Assembly: GCA_019188255.1 (NCBI GenBank)
Contig: JAETXT010000010.1
Span: 682,001-746,000 of the forward strand
Direction of reading: 5' to 3'
Source of the DNA: Verticillium longisporum
Lineage: Eukaryota > Ascomycota > Sordariomycetes > Glomerellales > Plectosphaerellaceae
DNA: 64,000 nucleotides
Shown piece by piece: positions 34,178 through 46,178 of the stretch. Both the position numbers and the translations under genes were made by a program. The notes beneath the pieces were generated by a model. The model ran no database searches, was not told the DNA's origin, and saw only the letters and a program-made list of their open reading frames with translations. Position 1 is the first letter of the stretch, and every line of letters starts with the position of its first letter.

Positions 34178-37100
34178 GGCGGGGTAAATACAGGGCGCGT
34201 GAATGGTCGTTTTCAGAGAACCCAGGAGACCGTTAGCCACTCTATTTCAACGAAAGCCATATGTGGCAAACTAGACGTAGGATCAACTACTCACAGTTGC
34301 AGAATTTTGTGCCAAGCTCGAAGTATCGTTGGGGTGTGACTCAATTGGGGATGTCTACGTATACAAAAACTGTTGCCGACCCCGCGACTTCAGTTCGCTC
34401 AGATGAGCGAATCAGCGTGCTTCTCGCGCTTGACCCTTCTGTAAATCCACCAATCTCATAATCACTGCCATGCAGAATCACGCTGTTGATCTGAATATCA
34501 TGCTCAAACGAATGGCGACACAGTGTAGTGGTCAAATTCGATTCATTGTTTTATCGAAGGGGCAACTGAGTCCATGGCTTTTTATTTGGTGAAACTGTTA
34601 ATCTCCTAGAATGTTGAGAGGGCTTCACTGCTTATGTGAACCCCAATCCAGTGCTTCTGCTATGCTTGCGAGCTCTGAATAGGTAGGGTATGTGATATAA
34701 GGCTTGTGATGGTTGATTGATTGATGCTATCTCTGAATTACCGCTACCTACGTGAGTCAGATATACCCGTCTGATTCGCCGATCACGTAAGTCGTGATTC
34801 ACGTGCTCCTGAGAGCTGTGAATCCCAGATATCACCATCCTAATCACCGCCCTAGGGAATCCCCTAATATTGGTTCAACATAGAACCTATTTCTTTTTTT
34901 TTTTTTAAAAAAAAAAAAAAAAGAAGACCCGGCTGTCTCATCGAGATTCGTCTACTCGCCCTGCTGAGTCGCCAAACTTGTCTTCTCCAGGCGATGGCTG
35001 GGGAGTTTTATTTCGATTTGATACTGTACTTCAATATCGAAGCTTTGCCCTGTAACCCATGGCGTCGAGAGTTCGCCTGTTAATGTCACCCTTTGAGTAC
35101 ACTCAAGTTTGGTTTCTGGTCAAGTATCCAAAATGGTCAAATCTCAAGCCGCTATGGGGTTAGATAGCTTCGCTTATTCCTACCACATCACCTCGGGCTC
35201 GATGTGTCCCACGAGGTCACGAGTCCTTGGCATACTGCTTGAAGCGATCGTTGTCCAGGTGTTCTCCCAAAGATAGGAAGGATTTCTGACAGTTCTTTAT
35301 TCCCCTCTGCCTTGCATTCATCGGGACTCAGCGGCGCGGCGCATCCTGGCCACTGGCATGCCTAGCTTGACCAGTTGGAGCGTTATTTGACACAAGTTTT
35401 TGACGAGGCAGGCAGCAACGTTTGAAATACCTGTGGCCCCGGAGTATCCGACGTGACACTTGCAGCAACCTTAGCTGCGGTCGTCGCCCGCAGTTTAACG
35501 CCAGCTAGGCTGCCACTTGCGAGGTAGGTGTTCCGTCTCCTGCACGTTGAGGGTACGATCGAGATGGGGCCGAAAGCAGGCCGAGGCGAGAGACCCTTGT
35601 CACAGTAAGAGTATGACAGTACACCCATTGTAATGCTGATTGTGGTCAAAATTAATGTGTCGTAGCGGGGATTCGAGATTTCAAATGCAATAAGCACGTA
35701 TTGGCTTATCACGAAATCATTCAGGTGACATGGCCCCAGGTTCCTAATGTTATGACGGTTAGCTAAAGGGGCACATTCCCCAACCACCACGAGCCGAACG
35801 ACTAGGTAAACATGTGTGCTGTTCTGCTCGACCTCCTTGTTGGATTGCAGTGAACACGATTCGGTCAGCTGAGTGGAGATTTGCGCTGAATTTCCAGTAC
35901 GACGCCAGCAAACGTCGCCGAAGCACATGGATGATTGTACGGCCTGTAATCTTCGAGAAAGCTCGGGCTCCTAGCGCCCATAAATTAAGCTCTTGACATC
36001 CTTCTCTCTGTCGGATTTTGTGGACTGTTCCGGCCGAGTGGAGATCCAGGCAGCCGTTTAGGGGAAATCTTGACATGTGGCTGATGCCATGAGCTCCCAG
36101 GAATGAAGGAGCTTCCTGAGCTCGCAAAAGTTGACTGAGGAGTATGTATGCCCGAACAACAAGGCGCTGTCTAATTTCCATAGACCTCTCTGCCCATTGC
36201 CTTGTGGGCATGACCAGAGGCAATATCACAAGTCTTCATCGTGGAGGTGGTGGCCCAAGCCCGTGTGGTGTGTTGAGCCCCAAGCTAAGCGATCGAGAGC
36301 TTCCCCATCAGACCCTGAAAGCAAACTGAATGGTAGGCAGCAGTATCGGGCACCCAGAACCCGTCTCTGGCCGATGCACTGTGTCCTCCTCACTGGCGAT
36401 GCGCCATATGGAGAGCCGGAGTCAGGGTCAGTCTGATGAGCTTGTTTTCAGGCCTCCGCGCAGCGTCCCGATATTTCAGTGGTCAATGAATTATGTGATG
36501 CCTTGGTGCTTTCTTTCTCAAAGAATCGGATCAACCGCCGTTGACCGTGTCCTTGCCTTGAACCCCTGACTACCAACCTACCTTACCTAGGTACTTTACC
36601 TGACCTTAGCCGGTACTCAGGGCAATGTCACAAGGGATGACCGAGTATGGGCGCACGTGACTGAACCTTTGGTCGCGCTCTCAGCACGAGCCTTGCAGGA
36701 GCCTCCCACGCAACCACGTAAGCTCTGGTGCATTATTAGTGCACCTCAGCAAGCTTTGTGCTCCACCAGCCCCGGCTCCACTCCTGCAGGCTTCCGAATT
36801 GATGGCCAATCACAGCGTGACCAACAGATTGGCGTCAGGCAGCAGCTTTCGCCCCTCGCATCAGCCCCGCCAAAGCCGCCGCGACGACGACATCCTCAGG
36901 TCCTCTTACCACGAGTCCAAGACACCACCCCCAAGGCCCTCTTCATCGTTGCCATAGACAGCATTCGGGTGATTTGGCTATACGATAGGCACCAGGATTA
37001 TTCCTTTCTCATACACTCCCTCTGCCTCTTCTGCGAAGTAGGCTCTTCTTCATCATCACCACCACCAGATCCCATCATCAACACATTGCGACACTCACCA

Positions 37101-37361
37101 AAGATCACTGCCACTCGGCCTCTTCATCACACTCACCTCACACCTGGGCAAACTCTGTTCATCAAAGATCCTGGCGTGGTCCCCGCCGAGTTGCGCCTGC
37201 CGATCTCAACAGCCGCGCCCTTTTGAACTGGTGTCCGCGCCCACGCCAAACATCCAGATATCTTTCGCGACTATGCTCGCCCTGCAATGACATACGCCTC
37301 CTCTGGTTCCAAACACAGCGTCCAACAGCTCTTTTCTTTTTGAACCATACCATTGTCAGCT
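34178..37361. other. 3.2-kb gene-poor region with A/T-rich left half
   Basis: No supported gene. ORFs such as 35928-35383 (181 aa, minus) and 36229-35759 (156 aa, minus) lack domains and codon bias. The part 34250-35350 is markedly more A/T-rich than the flanks and contains a T13A16 junction. A small imperfect hairpin GATTCAC...GTGAATC lies at about 34796-34824. The right part (36600-37361) is pyrimidine-rich and probably the promoter and leader of the large gene that follows. It could be an old, decayed transposon or RIP-affected DNA, but I see no recognisable element. Confidence 0.35.
34894..34922. repeat. T13A16 homopolymer palindrome
   Basis: Thirteen T followed directly by sixteen A. 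Such a junction could be a replication- or insertion-derived poly(A) scar, a nucleosome-excluding poly(dA:dT) element, or an assembly join. Confidence 0.85.
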
Positions 37362-40300
37362 ATGGACTCAGTCTTTCCAGCTGGGGGCTATCAGCTACCC
37401 ATGCACCGGCGACTAAGCCGGCTTTATAACGACACCAAAAAGTCATCCGACTTTCTCACCCAACCCGTTCAAAATGCCGAGGACCCTGACATCAAGGCCC
37501 TTCACAGGAAGCTGCGAATCCAGAAGGATCGGTTCGTAAGCTGGGGAATGGACTGGTCCGATCCAAGCCAGACCGAAGAAATCGACGAGTCGCTCTCCAA
37601 GGCCGGTCTGAGCGAGGTCGTCGGCAGCATCCTCTCGACTATTCACGACATTGTCGCCGAGGCCGAGCCACTATGGCAGAGCTCAAAAGCCCTTGTCAGC
37701 GGCGGTAAGGCGTCCGAAAAGTCTTCCGGCGACAAGAAGGTTCCAATCGTCGCATGGGACAAAGGCCGCTTTGAGGATCTCATCCGCGACCTCACCACCT
37801 CTGTCGACACGCTCTACGACTTGTCTAGAACCCGCTCCTCCGGTGTCTTTTCTGCGTCGTCAAGCCGTACGAAGCTCTCCAAATCCATGGCATCCGCAGA
37901 GGACCTGCGCTCGTTTGAGTCGACTCGCATGCAAACACCTCAACAAATCGACCCATCGTCATTAACCAACCTGAACTCCATGCCCATCACCCAGTCTGCC
38001 GCTACTCGGGATATTGTTTTGATGAGCAGACAAGCCTTGGCGGCTATTGGAAAGCAGATCGGGCCCCAGCCTTCGGGCCCTCTCCTTCTCGAATTTGCCG
38101 AGTTCGACCCCGTCTATGCCACCACTGGCATCATGCCACCCATGGCTCGTTTCGAAAAACTCTCAGCAGGCTTGCAACGTGAGTCGCAAAGAGCTCCCGG
38201 TGCTTGGACAGGACTGCCCCGACTACTGGGCTACTTTGAAGATCTCCAGTATTCCCGCCTTGGTCTCGTCTATCAGTTTCCGCCCACCTTCAACGCCATC
38301 CGCCAGGACAGCAACACCCGTAACCCCGTGGACAACCTGTGCACACTGAACGATTTACTGATGCGCCCGGACTTCGAACCCAGGCTGGAGGCCAAGTTCC
38401 GCCTGGCCAACAACCTCGCCAATACCGTCTTCGACCTTCACGCGCGCGGCATTACCCACGGAAACATCCTTGACCGCAACGTCACGTTCTGTAACACGCA
38501 TAATCCCGACAGACCTGACTTGACAAGTGATGAGGTCGACATTCGCCGCCCTTTGATTTCTTCATTTGATCTCTTTCCGGATGCGCCATCTGACCATGAG
38601 GAAGTTCCCTTCATCCAACTCTATCGCCACCCTCTGGACCCGCGCACGGCACCTGCTGGTCCAATCACTGACCGGACGGACTCGAGGATTCTCGACCTGT
38701 ACTCACTGGCCATGACTTTGACGTCCATCGGATTGTGGACACGCCTGGAATACCTGGTGCCGGACCCGCTGTCGCCCTCCATTCCGGAATCCATCCTCGA
38801 ACAGCTTGCCATTCGCTGCGGCACCCTCTATGTGAAGGCCGTGCAGGTTTGTTGGGATGCTGTTGATCAGGAACTCGCCGGCAAGGTCGTTGGCGAAGAG
38901 CTCCTGGCCAATGTTCAAGTCAAGGCAAGCCGTTACCTGGAGGCATGCTGTATCTTGGACGGCGTCAGCGGCCTGGATGAGCGTCTTGGTCGGGATCTCG
39001 GTGACACGACATCCTCAATCTTGACGCAGGCTTCCCAAGCAGGCCCGGCCACCCAGATTCAGCCCCGCCAGACGGCGTCGGATGAGATGAAGGTCCCGAT
39101 CGCTCGTGTTCCCGTTTCGGCACCAGTGCCTGCCATGGAATCCGAGAAAGCTCTTCTTGCGAAGCGCGACGCTGAACGTAAGAACCCTTCTCCCCATGCA
39201 CTCCAAAGTTCACATTTTGAGATTTCGACAGTCGAGCAATCCTCGGTCAAGCCTTCCAAGCAGCGCTTGTACCCTAACGTGCCCCTCTCCCCTGATGCCA
39301 TTGAAAAGTGGCACACGACCGTCATGCCGCAGGTCAACCAGGCCTTGCGTCATTTCTATCGCAAGTATCCTGAAACTGTTGAAATCTCCCTCGAGTCTAT
39401 CGGCGTCTCGCCTCAGAAAGCCAAACCTACCGTCCTCGTCGTTTGCACCTCCGTCAGCAAGGTCAAGGCGATCCTCAAACGCAAGCTCGGCGAGATATTT
39501 GAGGCTGGCAATGAGTTCGGCCTTAAGGTCTGCAAGGGCCAGATTGTGCTGTCCCGAAAGCAAGCGGGCGATCCAAAGCGTAGCATGACCGGAGAAGGTA
39601 GTGACGGCGGAGAAACGAAGCCCGCCAATCCTAGCTATCAAGAGTGCCCAAATAACGGGGCCAGCATTGGCGCCTGGATCGGCGACCGTCACCTGCCTCC
39701 TGTTAGTTTCGGCGGACTCGTCATCGTGGACGACAAGCCGTACGGCATGACAGTGCACCACATGCTCGACGATCCAGACCAGGACCGAGCGCCTCAGAAA
39801 GACCCTGCCGAGTCAACCCACAGAAGTATGGCGAGACCAGACGACATGTCTCTCCAGAACTTCTATGCTGACTCTGCCGATGACAGTGGATCTGAGGACA
39901 TCGCTTGCGAGTTTTCGGACAGCGACTCGGAAGCATCCGAGACGGACATCACCAGCGACACTTCGGATGACGAGTCCGAGAGCGACGACGGAGAGTACGG
40001 CCAGCCTGGCGATATTCCCGGCGTTGAGCCTGGTTGCGGAGAGGATACGTCGTGACGCAGCCGGCCATGGACGACGTCGACGACGACTTCTACCCTTGCG
40101 CAGAGACAGCCGACGAAGACCACCTCGACTCGTATAGCCTCGGAGAGGTCTACGCGTCGAGCGGGATACGGCGCCGTGAGCAGGACGGACTCGTTCATGA
40201 GATCGACTGGGCGCTGTTTGAATTTCATCGAGAGAGGCTACCCGACGACAACACTATCCCTCACTTCAAAAAGACGACCAAGAAGAGCGCTGCAGCGCCA

Positions 40301-40996
40301 ACTGGGGATAATTTCATGCGTCCGATGGACGTGACGCCGTCCTCCGCTCTGCCTGGTCTAGAGGTTCAGTGTATCGCGCGCACAAGTGGTCTGCAGTCGG
40401 GCCGGATCTTGCCAGCCATGGTCAGCATTAGGATCTACGGTCGCCAATCGCCCAGCCACTCGTACCAAGTCACCAGCGGGATGGCATCGCCGAGCATGGG
40501 CATCCCGGGCGACTCAGGCGCGTGGATCATGGATCGCGAGATGGGGCGCGTGTGTGGCCACGTGCTGGCCTGGAGTCAGCGCAAGATGGTGGCGTACATC
40601 TGCCCCATGGATGTGCTGCTTCTTGACATTGCCGAGACGCTCGGCGCAGAAACTGTTCGACTACCTGGCGGTGAGCCAATTGTGCGAATCATGAATGCCG
40701 AGGAGCGTTTCGCGCAGTACGGCGACGGCGACGAACTGGGAAGCTCACCCTTTCTAGACCCTTGCGATGATGAAGACCTAGGCGATCTTCTGGGGGAGGA
40801 CGAGGACGAGGCACCCATGCTGGCGCGCTCGCAGGCGGCTCGTAAGGGACACGGCGACAAGGGCCGCGTGGCGCACAGCGAGAAAGGAAGAGCGGGTTAC
40901 GATAAAGCTGCCGACGCGTCAACGGGTGACGTGACGAAGGCTATGGAGTCGGTAGGGATTGGCGGCGGGCGATTAGGCGTCGGGACGTGCAGCTGA
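37362..40996 (+). CDS. HeLo-like / pseudokinase / trypsin-like serine protease fusion protein (frame broken by 1 nt)
   Basis: Large multidomain protein, about 1211 codons, without introns. Residues about 1-110 form a helical domain (RFVSWGMDW, then [19 protein letters not shown]) resembling HeLo-type cell-death domains. Residues about 240-540 resemble a protein kinase fold: [14 protein letters not shown] replaces the HRD..N catalytic loop, so it is probably a pseudokinase. The C-terminal third is chymotrypsin-like: TVHHML carries candidate catalytic His (799/800), and [10 protein letters not shown] carries the catalytic Ser (codon 40513-40515), followed by [11 protein letters not shown] Ser/Asp/Glu-rich acidic insert lies between His and Ser. 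The frame shifts near 40043 (GGAGAGGATACG), inside a block otherwise continuous in both halves. ATG 37362 is used because the codon at 37353 is TTG. The role in regulated cell death is inference. Confidence 0.75.
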
Positions 40997-41217
40997 CTCG
41001 GCGCCGCAGTCGCCGTCGCCTACGTGGCGCGCAGGCCATGGCTGCGAATGTTGATGACGGAGTGATGGATACCCCCTCCCCCTTTTCCAATTTGTTGTGT
41101 CGAGGATGAAGTCAAACGAAGCGATCTTAGTTTTAATCTCGAAAATACCACGTCCTTTTTCTTTCTTTTACTTTTTTTTTTTTTGTGTCAGTTTTTCACT
41201 TTGATCAACCGTGGCAG

Positions 41218-42211
41218 TTACATGAAGTCATCCTCCCAGTCGGCATCCCTGTTTTGGTTGCTCGAGCCCTCCAGTGCATCTTCGGTAAACAGATCGTCGT
41301 ACGCGTGGTCCTTTTGATACTTCTTCTCCTTGCGCTCCAGCGCGACGCGCGCCTCCTCCTTGCGGCGCAGGAGCATGGCGGCCTGGTCGCGTTGGCGCAG
41401 CTCCTTGAGGCGGTCCTCGCGCTCCTGGGCAAAGTCGGGCTTCGCCTCCACCTTGGTCTTGTTGAGGCGGTTGACGATGGGATTCTCGCGCTGGGGGACG
41501 AGGATGCGCTTGACCTAAGGATCTGTCAGTCCCGCCCCTCTCTTCGGGGTGTAGTCGTGTTGGATTGAGGAGGTTGTGGACGGCGGGAGGACAGACCTTG
41601 CGGGGATCCTTGAAGGAGACTTGGCCCGTGGCCATGCTGCCGTCTTTCTTCAGGTTGGACCACGGGGTGTAGATGACCGTCACGTTGTCCTTCTTGTTGC
41701 CTGCGGCCGAGTAAGCGATGTTGATTTAGGCATGGCGGGCATCGATGAGTGGAAAAGGCTACGCACCCTCGATGGAGTTGGCCTTGGTGAGCTGGGCGAG
41801 GTCGTCGAGGAGAGGCTGGGGGATGCTGTCCCATTGCTCGCCTTCACGCAGGCGGAGGTAAATATGGGCGCTCGACAGCTTGTCGGCGTGGAACTGGCCA
41901 TGTCAGCGAGAAACGCGTGATGACATGTGGCCCTTCTCTTGGTGCGAGAGACATACCCTGGAAAGGTCAGCGGGGGGTTGCGGCCGCGGTAGGGATCGGT
42001 CTGGGCGAAACTCACCACACGTCCTCCTCCCAGCCATACTTGATGAGATCCTCGTCTGGGAGAGTCTGGCATCAGTCTTGGCTCATGTTTACCGGCCAAC
42101 CTAGTCCGTGTCGGCAGGGTGAGGGCATCGTCACGCACTCTCAAACTTGTCCTTGCCGACGTAGATGCGGGCTGAGGGCTCGACAACGTTGGACGTGAAG
42201 TAGTAGACCAT
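41218..42211 (-). CDS. CCDC25 orthologue (NFACT-R / DUF814 domain)
   Basis: Conserved eukaryotic protein with an NFACT RNA-binding-type domain; fungal roles are little known, while human CCDC25 senses extracellular DNA. Exons are 42211-42139, 42055-42016, a single base 41957, 41893-41767, 41700-41597 and 41514-41218. They total 642 nt, 213 aa, matching the roughly 208-aa family. It begins [20 protein letters not shown], then [45 protein letters not shown] and an Arg/Lys/Glu-rich coiled coil. The C-terminus is ADWEDDFM. Without the 1-nt exon at 41957 (flanked by TTTCCAG and GTATGT) the frame is lost at the W-F junction. The alternative is a lost G at the donor plus one 122-nt intron. Confidence 0.88.
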
Positions 42212-43275
42212 GATGGCTGACTTGGGGGGTTTTAGATGAGTTCGAATGAGAGCTCCCGGGCGACAGATCGCAACCTCGCCTTTGATCGAGCGTGATGAGC
42301 GCAAACAGGTTGGAGGTTGTGAGTGCGATCAAATGGGTCAAAACGACAACGATCAGGTTGCGACGTGGGGCAGAATTTGATGTGATGGTGGGGAGGGGCA
42401 GAGGTGGTACGCAGTGCCTAACACCGTCGCGTTTGTCTGCGCTGGAGGCGCTGCAAGAGGCAGGTTGTAGGGTTGGTGCGGGGGTAACTGTCGCCAGCAT
42501 CTCGGTGTGCCCAGCTCGGTGAGCACAGATGGCGAAAGTTTCTTTTGAGGCGTGCACTGCCAGAAAGCACGCACACCGGAGTCCTGCGATGGGTAATCGT
42601 CTAGTCAGTGCAGACAAGTCCCATTCTGATGCAAAACATTCATTGGAAATGTCCACCCATACCTAATCAGCATCGGTGAGCTGGGAATGGGTGACTTTCT
42701 GCTGATGGACATGGAAGAAATGACAAGATGATGACCAACATTTCCGGTTCTTCCAGACGTTGTCTAGTAAGTCTTTGAACCGATTCTAGCTCTGATATTG
42801 ATAGATGATGTTGCTACTTCGTTGCTGCAATTTTCACTTTCCACGCTGTAATTCATACGCCTACTCCAGAGTTGTCACATCTCGACTTCTCAGTCTCTCC
42901 TCTGCATAGTCAGTCCACTCACTCTCCTTACCCAGGAATAAGTGGCGTTCGGGAAACCAAACGACTTGAGAGTTTAGTTTGTTGAAAATATCGGGCCTGC
43001 CGCTGCCTTTGTGTGTTTCTTGACTGACTTACACGTGTCGGACTGTTGTTGCACGCCTGGGGCAGCAATGCGTAGACCACCCAACAATACTTGTCCGTGA
43101 ATAAGCTGACGAGCACGTCAAGAAGTTCCGGAGTAGTCCCAAAATTTTGAATCTCCTGTTCAGTCGCAGCTGGCGTCTCCTATATGAGGACCACAACATT
43201 GACGCCTGCCCTCGCACTGCATCATCGACAACCTCCCTTGCAACTTCATTGCTCCCACTCACAACGCCATCGACA
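42212..43275. promoter_or_regulatory. Divergent intergenic region, CCDC25 / two-TM protein
   Basis: About 1.06 kb between divergent starts with both promoters. Short ORFs here have no support. An upstream in-frame extension of the two-TM gene from 43147 exists, but it does not start with a conserved segment. Confidence 0.35.
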
Positions 43276-44442
43276 ATGCCCAGTCAGTTTGTCATTGTCC
43301 CTGCGACGCTCTCACCTCGTTATCAAGGTGTCGAAGATCCTACCCCTCGACAGTCTCGTCTGAAGTACCTCATTATCGCGTCCGTTTTTCTCTTCTCGAT
43401 TGCCATTGCTATTTATTGCGTCGTTGGCCTCATTTACAGCTCCCAACCCCATTTCCTCCCCGCCACCCTCGCCGTTGGAACTGGCGTCAGCGTTCTCGTC
43501 ATTGGCTTCATCCTCGCCTTTTTAAAGTGCTGGAGCCGCGTTCGCAGTCGTATGCCAGCCGTCATCCCTGGAAACAGCAGCCACGGGTTCGAACTTTCTC
43601 CCGACGAAGACGGCAGCAACACAGGTGGTGGATACGGCGGCTTTCGAGGCTGGCTCACCATGGACATGCCCACCAAGATTGGCGTCGTCGGTGTCGAAAT
43701 GTCCAACTTTCTGAGCCGTACCGGGGTCGCTCTCTTTGGCCACCCAGTCGCCGTAAGCGAGGAACAGGTGCCGGAGAGGGTACGCGGCGCTGACGCTTGT
43801 CTCGAACATCGGGAGCGCATTTCTCTGGACCATCTCAGCATCAGGGATGAGGAGTTCGGCAGGATGAGCTCAGAAGAGCGATCGAGGACCAGCACACCTA
43901 TTTACACCAGCAAAGGTCGCCTGAGGCAGGGTTCGGTCAACAAAGAGAACCAAAACACAACGGGGGCTGCAGGGGCCGCTTCGAATAGTCGCATCGAGGC
44001 TGTCCCGAAAGGTCGCGCTGCTTCGGGAGATGTTCCCTCTGCGCGTGTAGTCGGAGGCCAAAGTGCTTTCGCGGCATGCGATCAAGTCCGCAAGTCGGCC
44101 AACCAGGAAGCCACGACTCACCCTGATGAAGCTCCCCAGGACAGGGCAAATTTGCCTTCCGAAACGCAAAGACATTTGATATCAATGCCCTTCAGAGGTG
44201 CCTACAGCGACTCAGCGAGTCTTCCGAAATATGATCCTCTTCGAACACGCCACGAACCCGTTAGCGGCAGACTGGGCAATCTCTTCCGCAGGGACAGAGT
44301 TTGGGAGACGATTCCCAACACATCTTCCAATCCGCAGACAGCTCCCCCGGCGCCGGCGGCAGTCCGTAAAGCAGGCGACGCCGGGCCTGTCATCGTGAAG
44401 AGATGGCAAATGTACGAAGAAGGTGGCGCCAAACTCCGGTAG
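43276..44442 (+). CDS. Uncharacterised two-TM membrane protein with long cytosolic-type tail
   Basis: Single exon, 388 aa from ATG 43276. Two hydrophobic helices at about residues 31-54 and 60-84, separated by a very short loop, form a hairpin. The rest is a low-complexity tail rich in Ser, Arg, Glu and Pro with a conserved-looking WLTMDMPTKIGVVGVEMSNF segment around 125-150. There is no signal peptide and no recognised domain. Codon use is like that of neighbouring genes, which supports coding. I do not assign a function. Confidence 0.7.
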   Translation: MPSQFVIVPATLSPRYQGVEDPTPRQSRLKYLIIASVFLFSIAIAIYCVVGLIYSSQPHFLPATLAVGTGVSVLVIGFILAFLKCWSRVRSRMPAVIPGNSSHGFELSPDEDGSNTGGGYGGFRGWLTMDMPTKIGVVGVEMSNFLSRTGVALFGHPVAVSEEQVPERVRGADACLEHRERISLDHLSIRDEEFGRMSSEERSRTSTPIYTSKGRLRQGSVNKENQNTTGAAGAASNSRIEAVPKGRAASGDVPSARVVGGQSAFAACDQVRKSANQEATTHPDEAPQDRANLPSETQRHLISMPFRGAYSDSASLPKYDPLRTRHEPVSGRLGNLFRRDRVWETIPNTSSNPQTAPPAPAAVRKAGDAGPVIVKRWQMYEEGGAKLR

Positions 44443-46178
44443 TCGCTTTGTAGATCGTATTGGGGTTGGAAGGCCGTATTCTGAGTCAGTGCTGCACGAC
44501 AGACTGCACAGAATTGCGGGCAGTCAGTGAAGGCAGGGGTGAGTTCGCAAGGAATCCGGACATGATTGACTTCGATTCTGTATCTCGGAAGCTATAGAGT
44601 CCATAGCAGATGGGAAATGGGAGCTGTTGAGCTTGGAGGGACAAAGACTGTAGGATCAAAACCGGTAACAACTAGACGCATAGCCAGTAATATAGCTGGG
44701 TGTAGCAGGAAAGTTGAGAGCCTCTTCTCTCGTCCTTCGATCACTACTGTGTTCTGCGATCAACGAATGATAGAACATTCTGGAGCTGCTGTGAAAAGAC
44801 CGCTTGTAGTTGTGCCGATTATGTGGCTCAACCGCAGGCAACAGGACCATGGCCTTCTGTAATTTCGTTCTCCAGCACCAAAAGTGAGCCCGCTCAAGGG
44901 TCACTTTGATCCGGGCGTCCAGGTTGCGGGAGCCGCGCCGAGTACCTAGTTCAAGGAAACTTCGCGCTTCGCACGCCGTTTATTTGGTCGACTCCACAGC
45001 AGAGCGTGGAGATTCCAGCCAGAACGACCTTGTCCTTTGGGTCCTCGGTGTTTCTGAGCATGACTGTTTTACCAGCAATGAGACTGAGTCTTTGTCAAAG
45101 AGGAGAGAAACGTTCGCATGTAGTATCTTGCACACCCTTCTGGGCAACAAACAAACGTCGGAACGACGACGCGAAGAGGCAAACCAAACCAGGCATCATG
45201 CCACCTCGCCCGAAGGTTGTCGTCAGATTTGCCGCCGCATCATTTATCGACCCAACATGGTGGCACATCTTTTGGCGTCTTACCTTGTTGAGACAGCGGA
45301 GAGAGCATATCCGTACTCGGTATAGGCTTAGCGTCTTATGCTAGGCCAAGCTCCGTTGCCAACCAGCCGCCTCCCGTGCAGCCAGCATGCAGGGTAAAGG
45401 CTGGTTCTTTTGGAGTTGTGCATCGGCGACGCGGGCCTCGCGATTTTGGACGGCGTGGGCTTATTCTGCTCAGGTGACGAGTCTTGAGAGGAGGCTAAGT
45501 CTGCAGGACTGAACCTCTGCCGCATCATCTCCGCTCTAGGCGGCTTAGTCCGAGGCACACACCCCCGAGGCCTCGGCGGAAGCATGCAAGGTTTCTCGAC
45601 AACGGTTTGTGGCTGCAGTTCAGGGTTCTCAATTCTTCACACGAGGCCACTGCCAGGCTTCCCCTCACGACGGAAACAAAGCTCGACCAGCGGGACGCAT
45701 CGCTGCCATCTTCTCCGCACCTCAGGGGTTGTCGGCTATCCGAACCGTACCATCTCTCATGTACCCCAGATTCCCCACCGTCACCCCTCAATTTTCAAAG
45801 TTATGCCGAACCAGAGCTAGAGAGGAGGCCAGGGACCTAGCAGACACTGTCGAATAAAGTCATTCGACGCGCTTGTCCCCTGGTGTGGTACACAGATCTT
45901 CCCCCATCTTCCCCCTCCTTTTCTTCATCTTTGAGACCGACTCTCAGCGTCATGTGAAGCACTCGACTCCCCTTCGACCGAGCCACCTCCCCTGCAAAAG
46001 ATGGGGACACTGCCCTGATACGTCCTTTTCAGTCTCATCTTTTGGTTTTCAACTCTCAAGTCAGCTCAGTTGGGAGCCCTCATTCGGTCGTTCGCCTTCC
46101 CTTTGGACGCTTCACTCAGCCATTGTAACTTCGTCATTCATGATACGATATCTCCACTTGTGACAAAACGGCGACGAC
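44443..46178. other. Intergenic region upstream of second Zn2Cys6 regulator
   Basis: About 1.7 kb. Overlapping ORFs of 80-139 aa at 44900-45850 occur in several frames at once and have no recognised domain. The right end is pyrimidine-rich (45890-46140), typical of a fungal promoter/5' leader. Confidence 0.35.

Noticed and set aside
35383..36229. 181- and 156-aa overlapping minus ORFs in the gene-poor region
   Set aside because: They overlap in different frames, show no motif and lie in A/T-richer DNA; likely chance.
36657..37226. 189-aa plus ORF before the HeLo/protease gene
   Set aside because: Pro/Ser/His-rich frame in a pyrimidine-rich leader; no conserved segment.
41894..42015. A plain 122-nt intron in CCDC25 without a microexon
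   Set aside because: As given, this breaks the reading frame; it works only if a G was lost at the donor, which is kept as the alternative.
44906..45344. 139- and 112-aa overlapping plus ORFs before the second regulator
   Set aside because: Competing frames, no domain, no codon bias.
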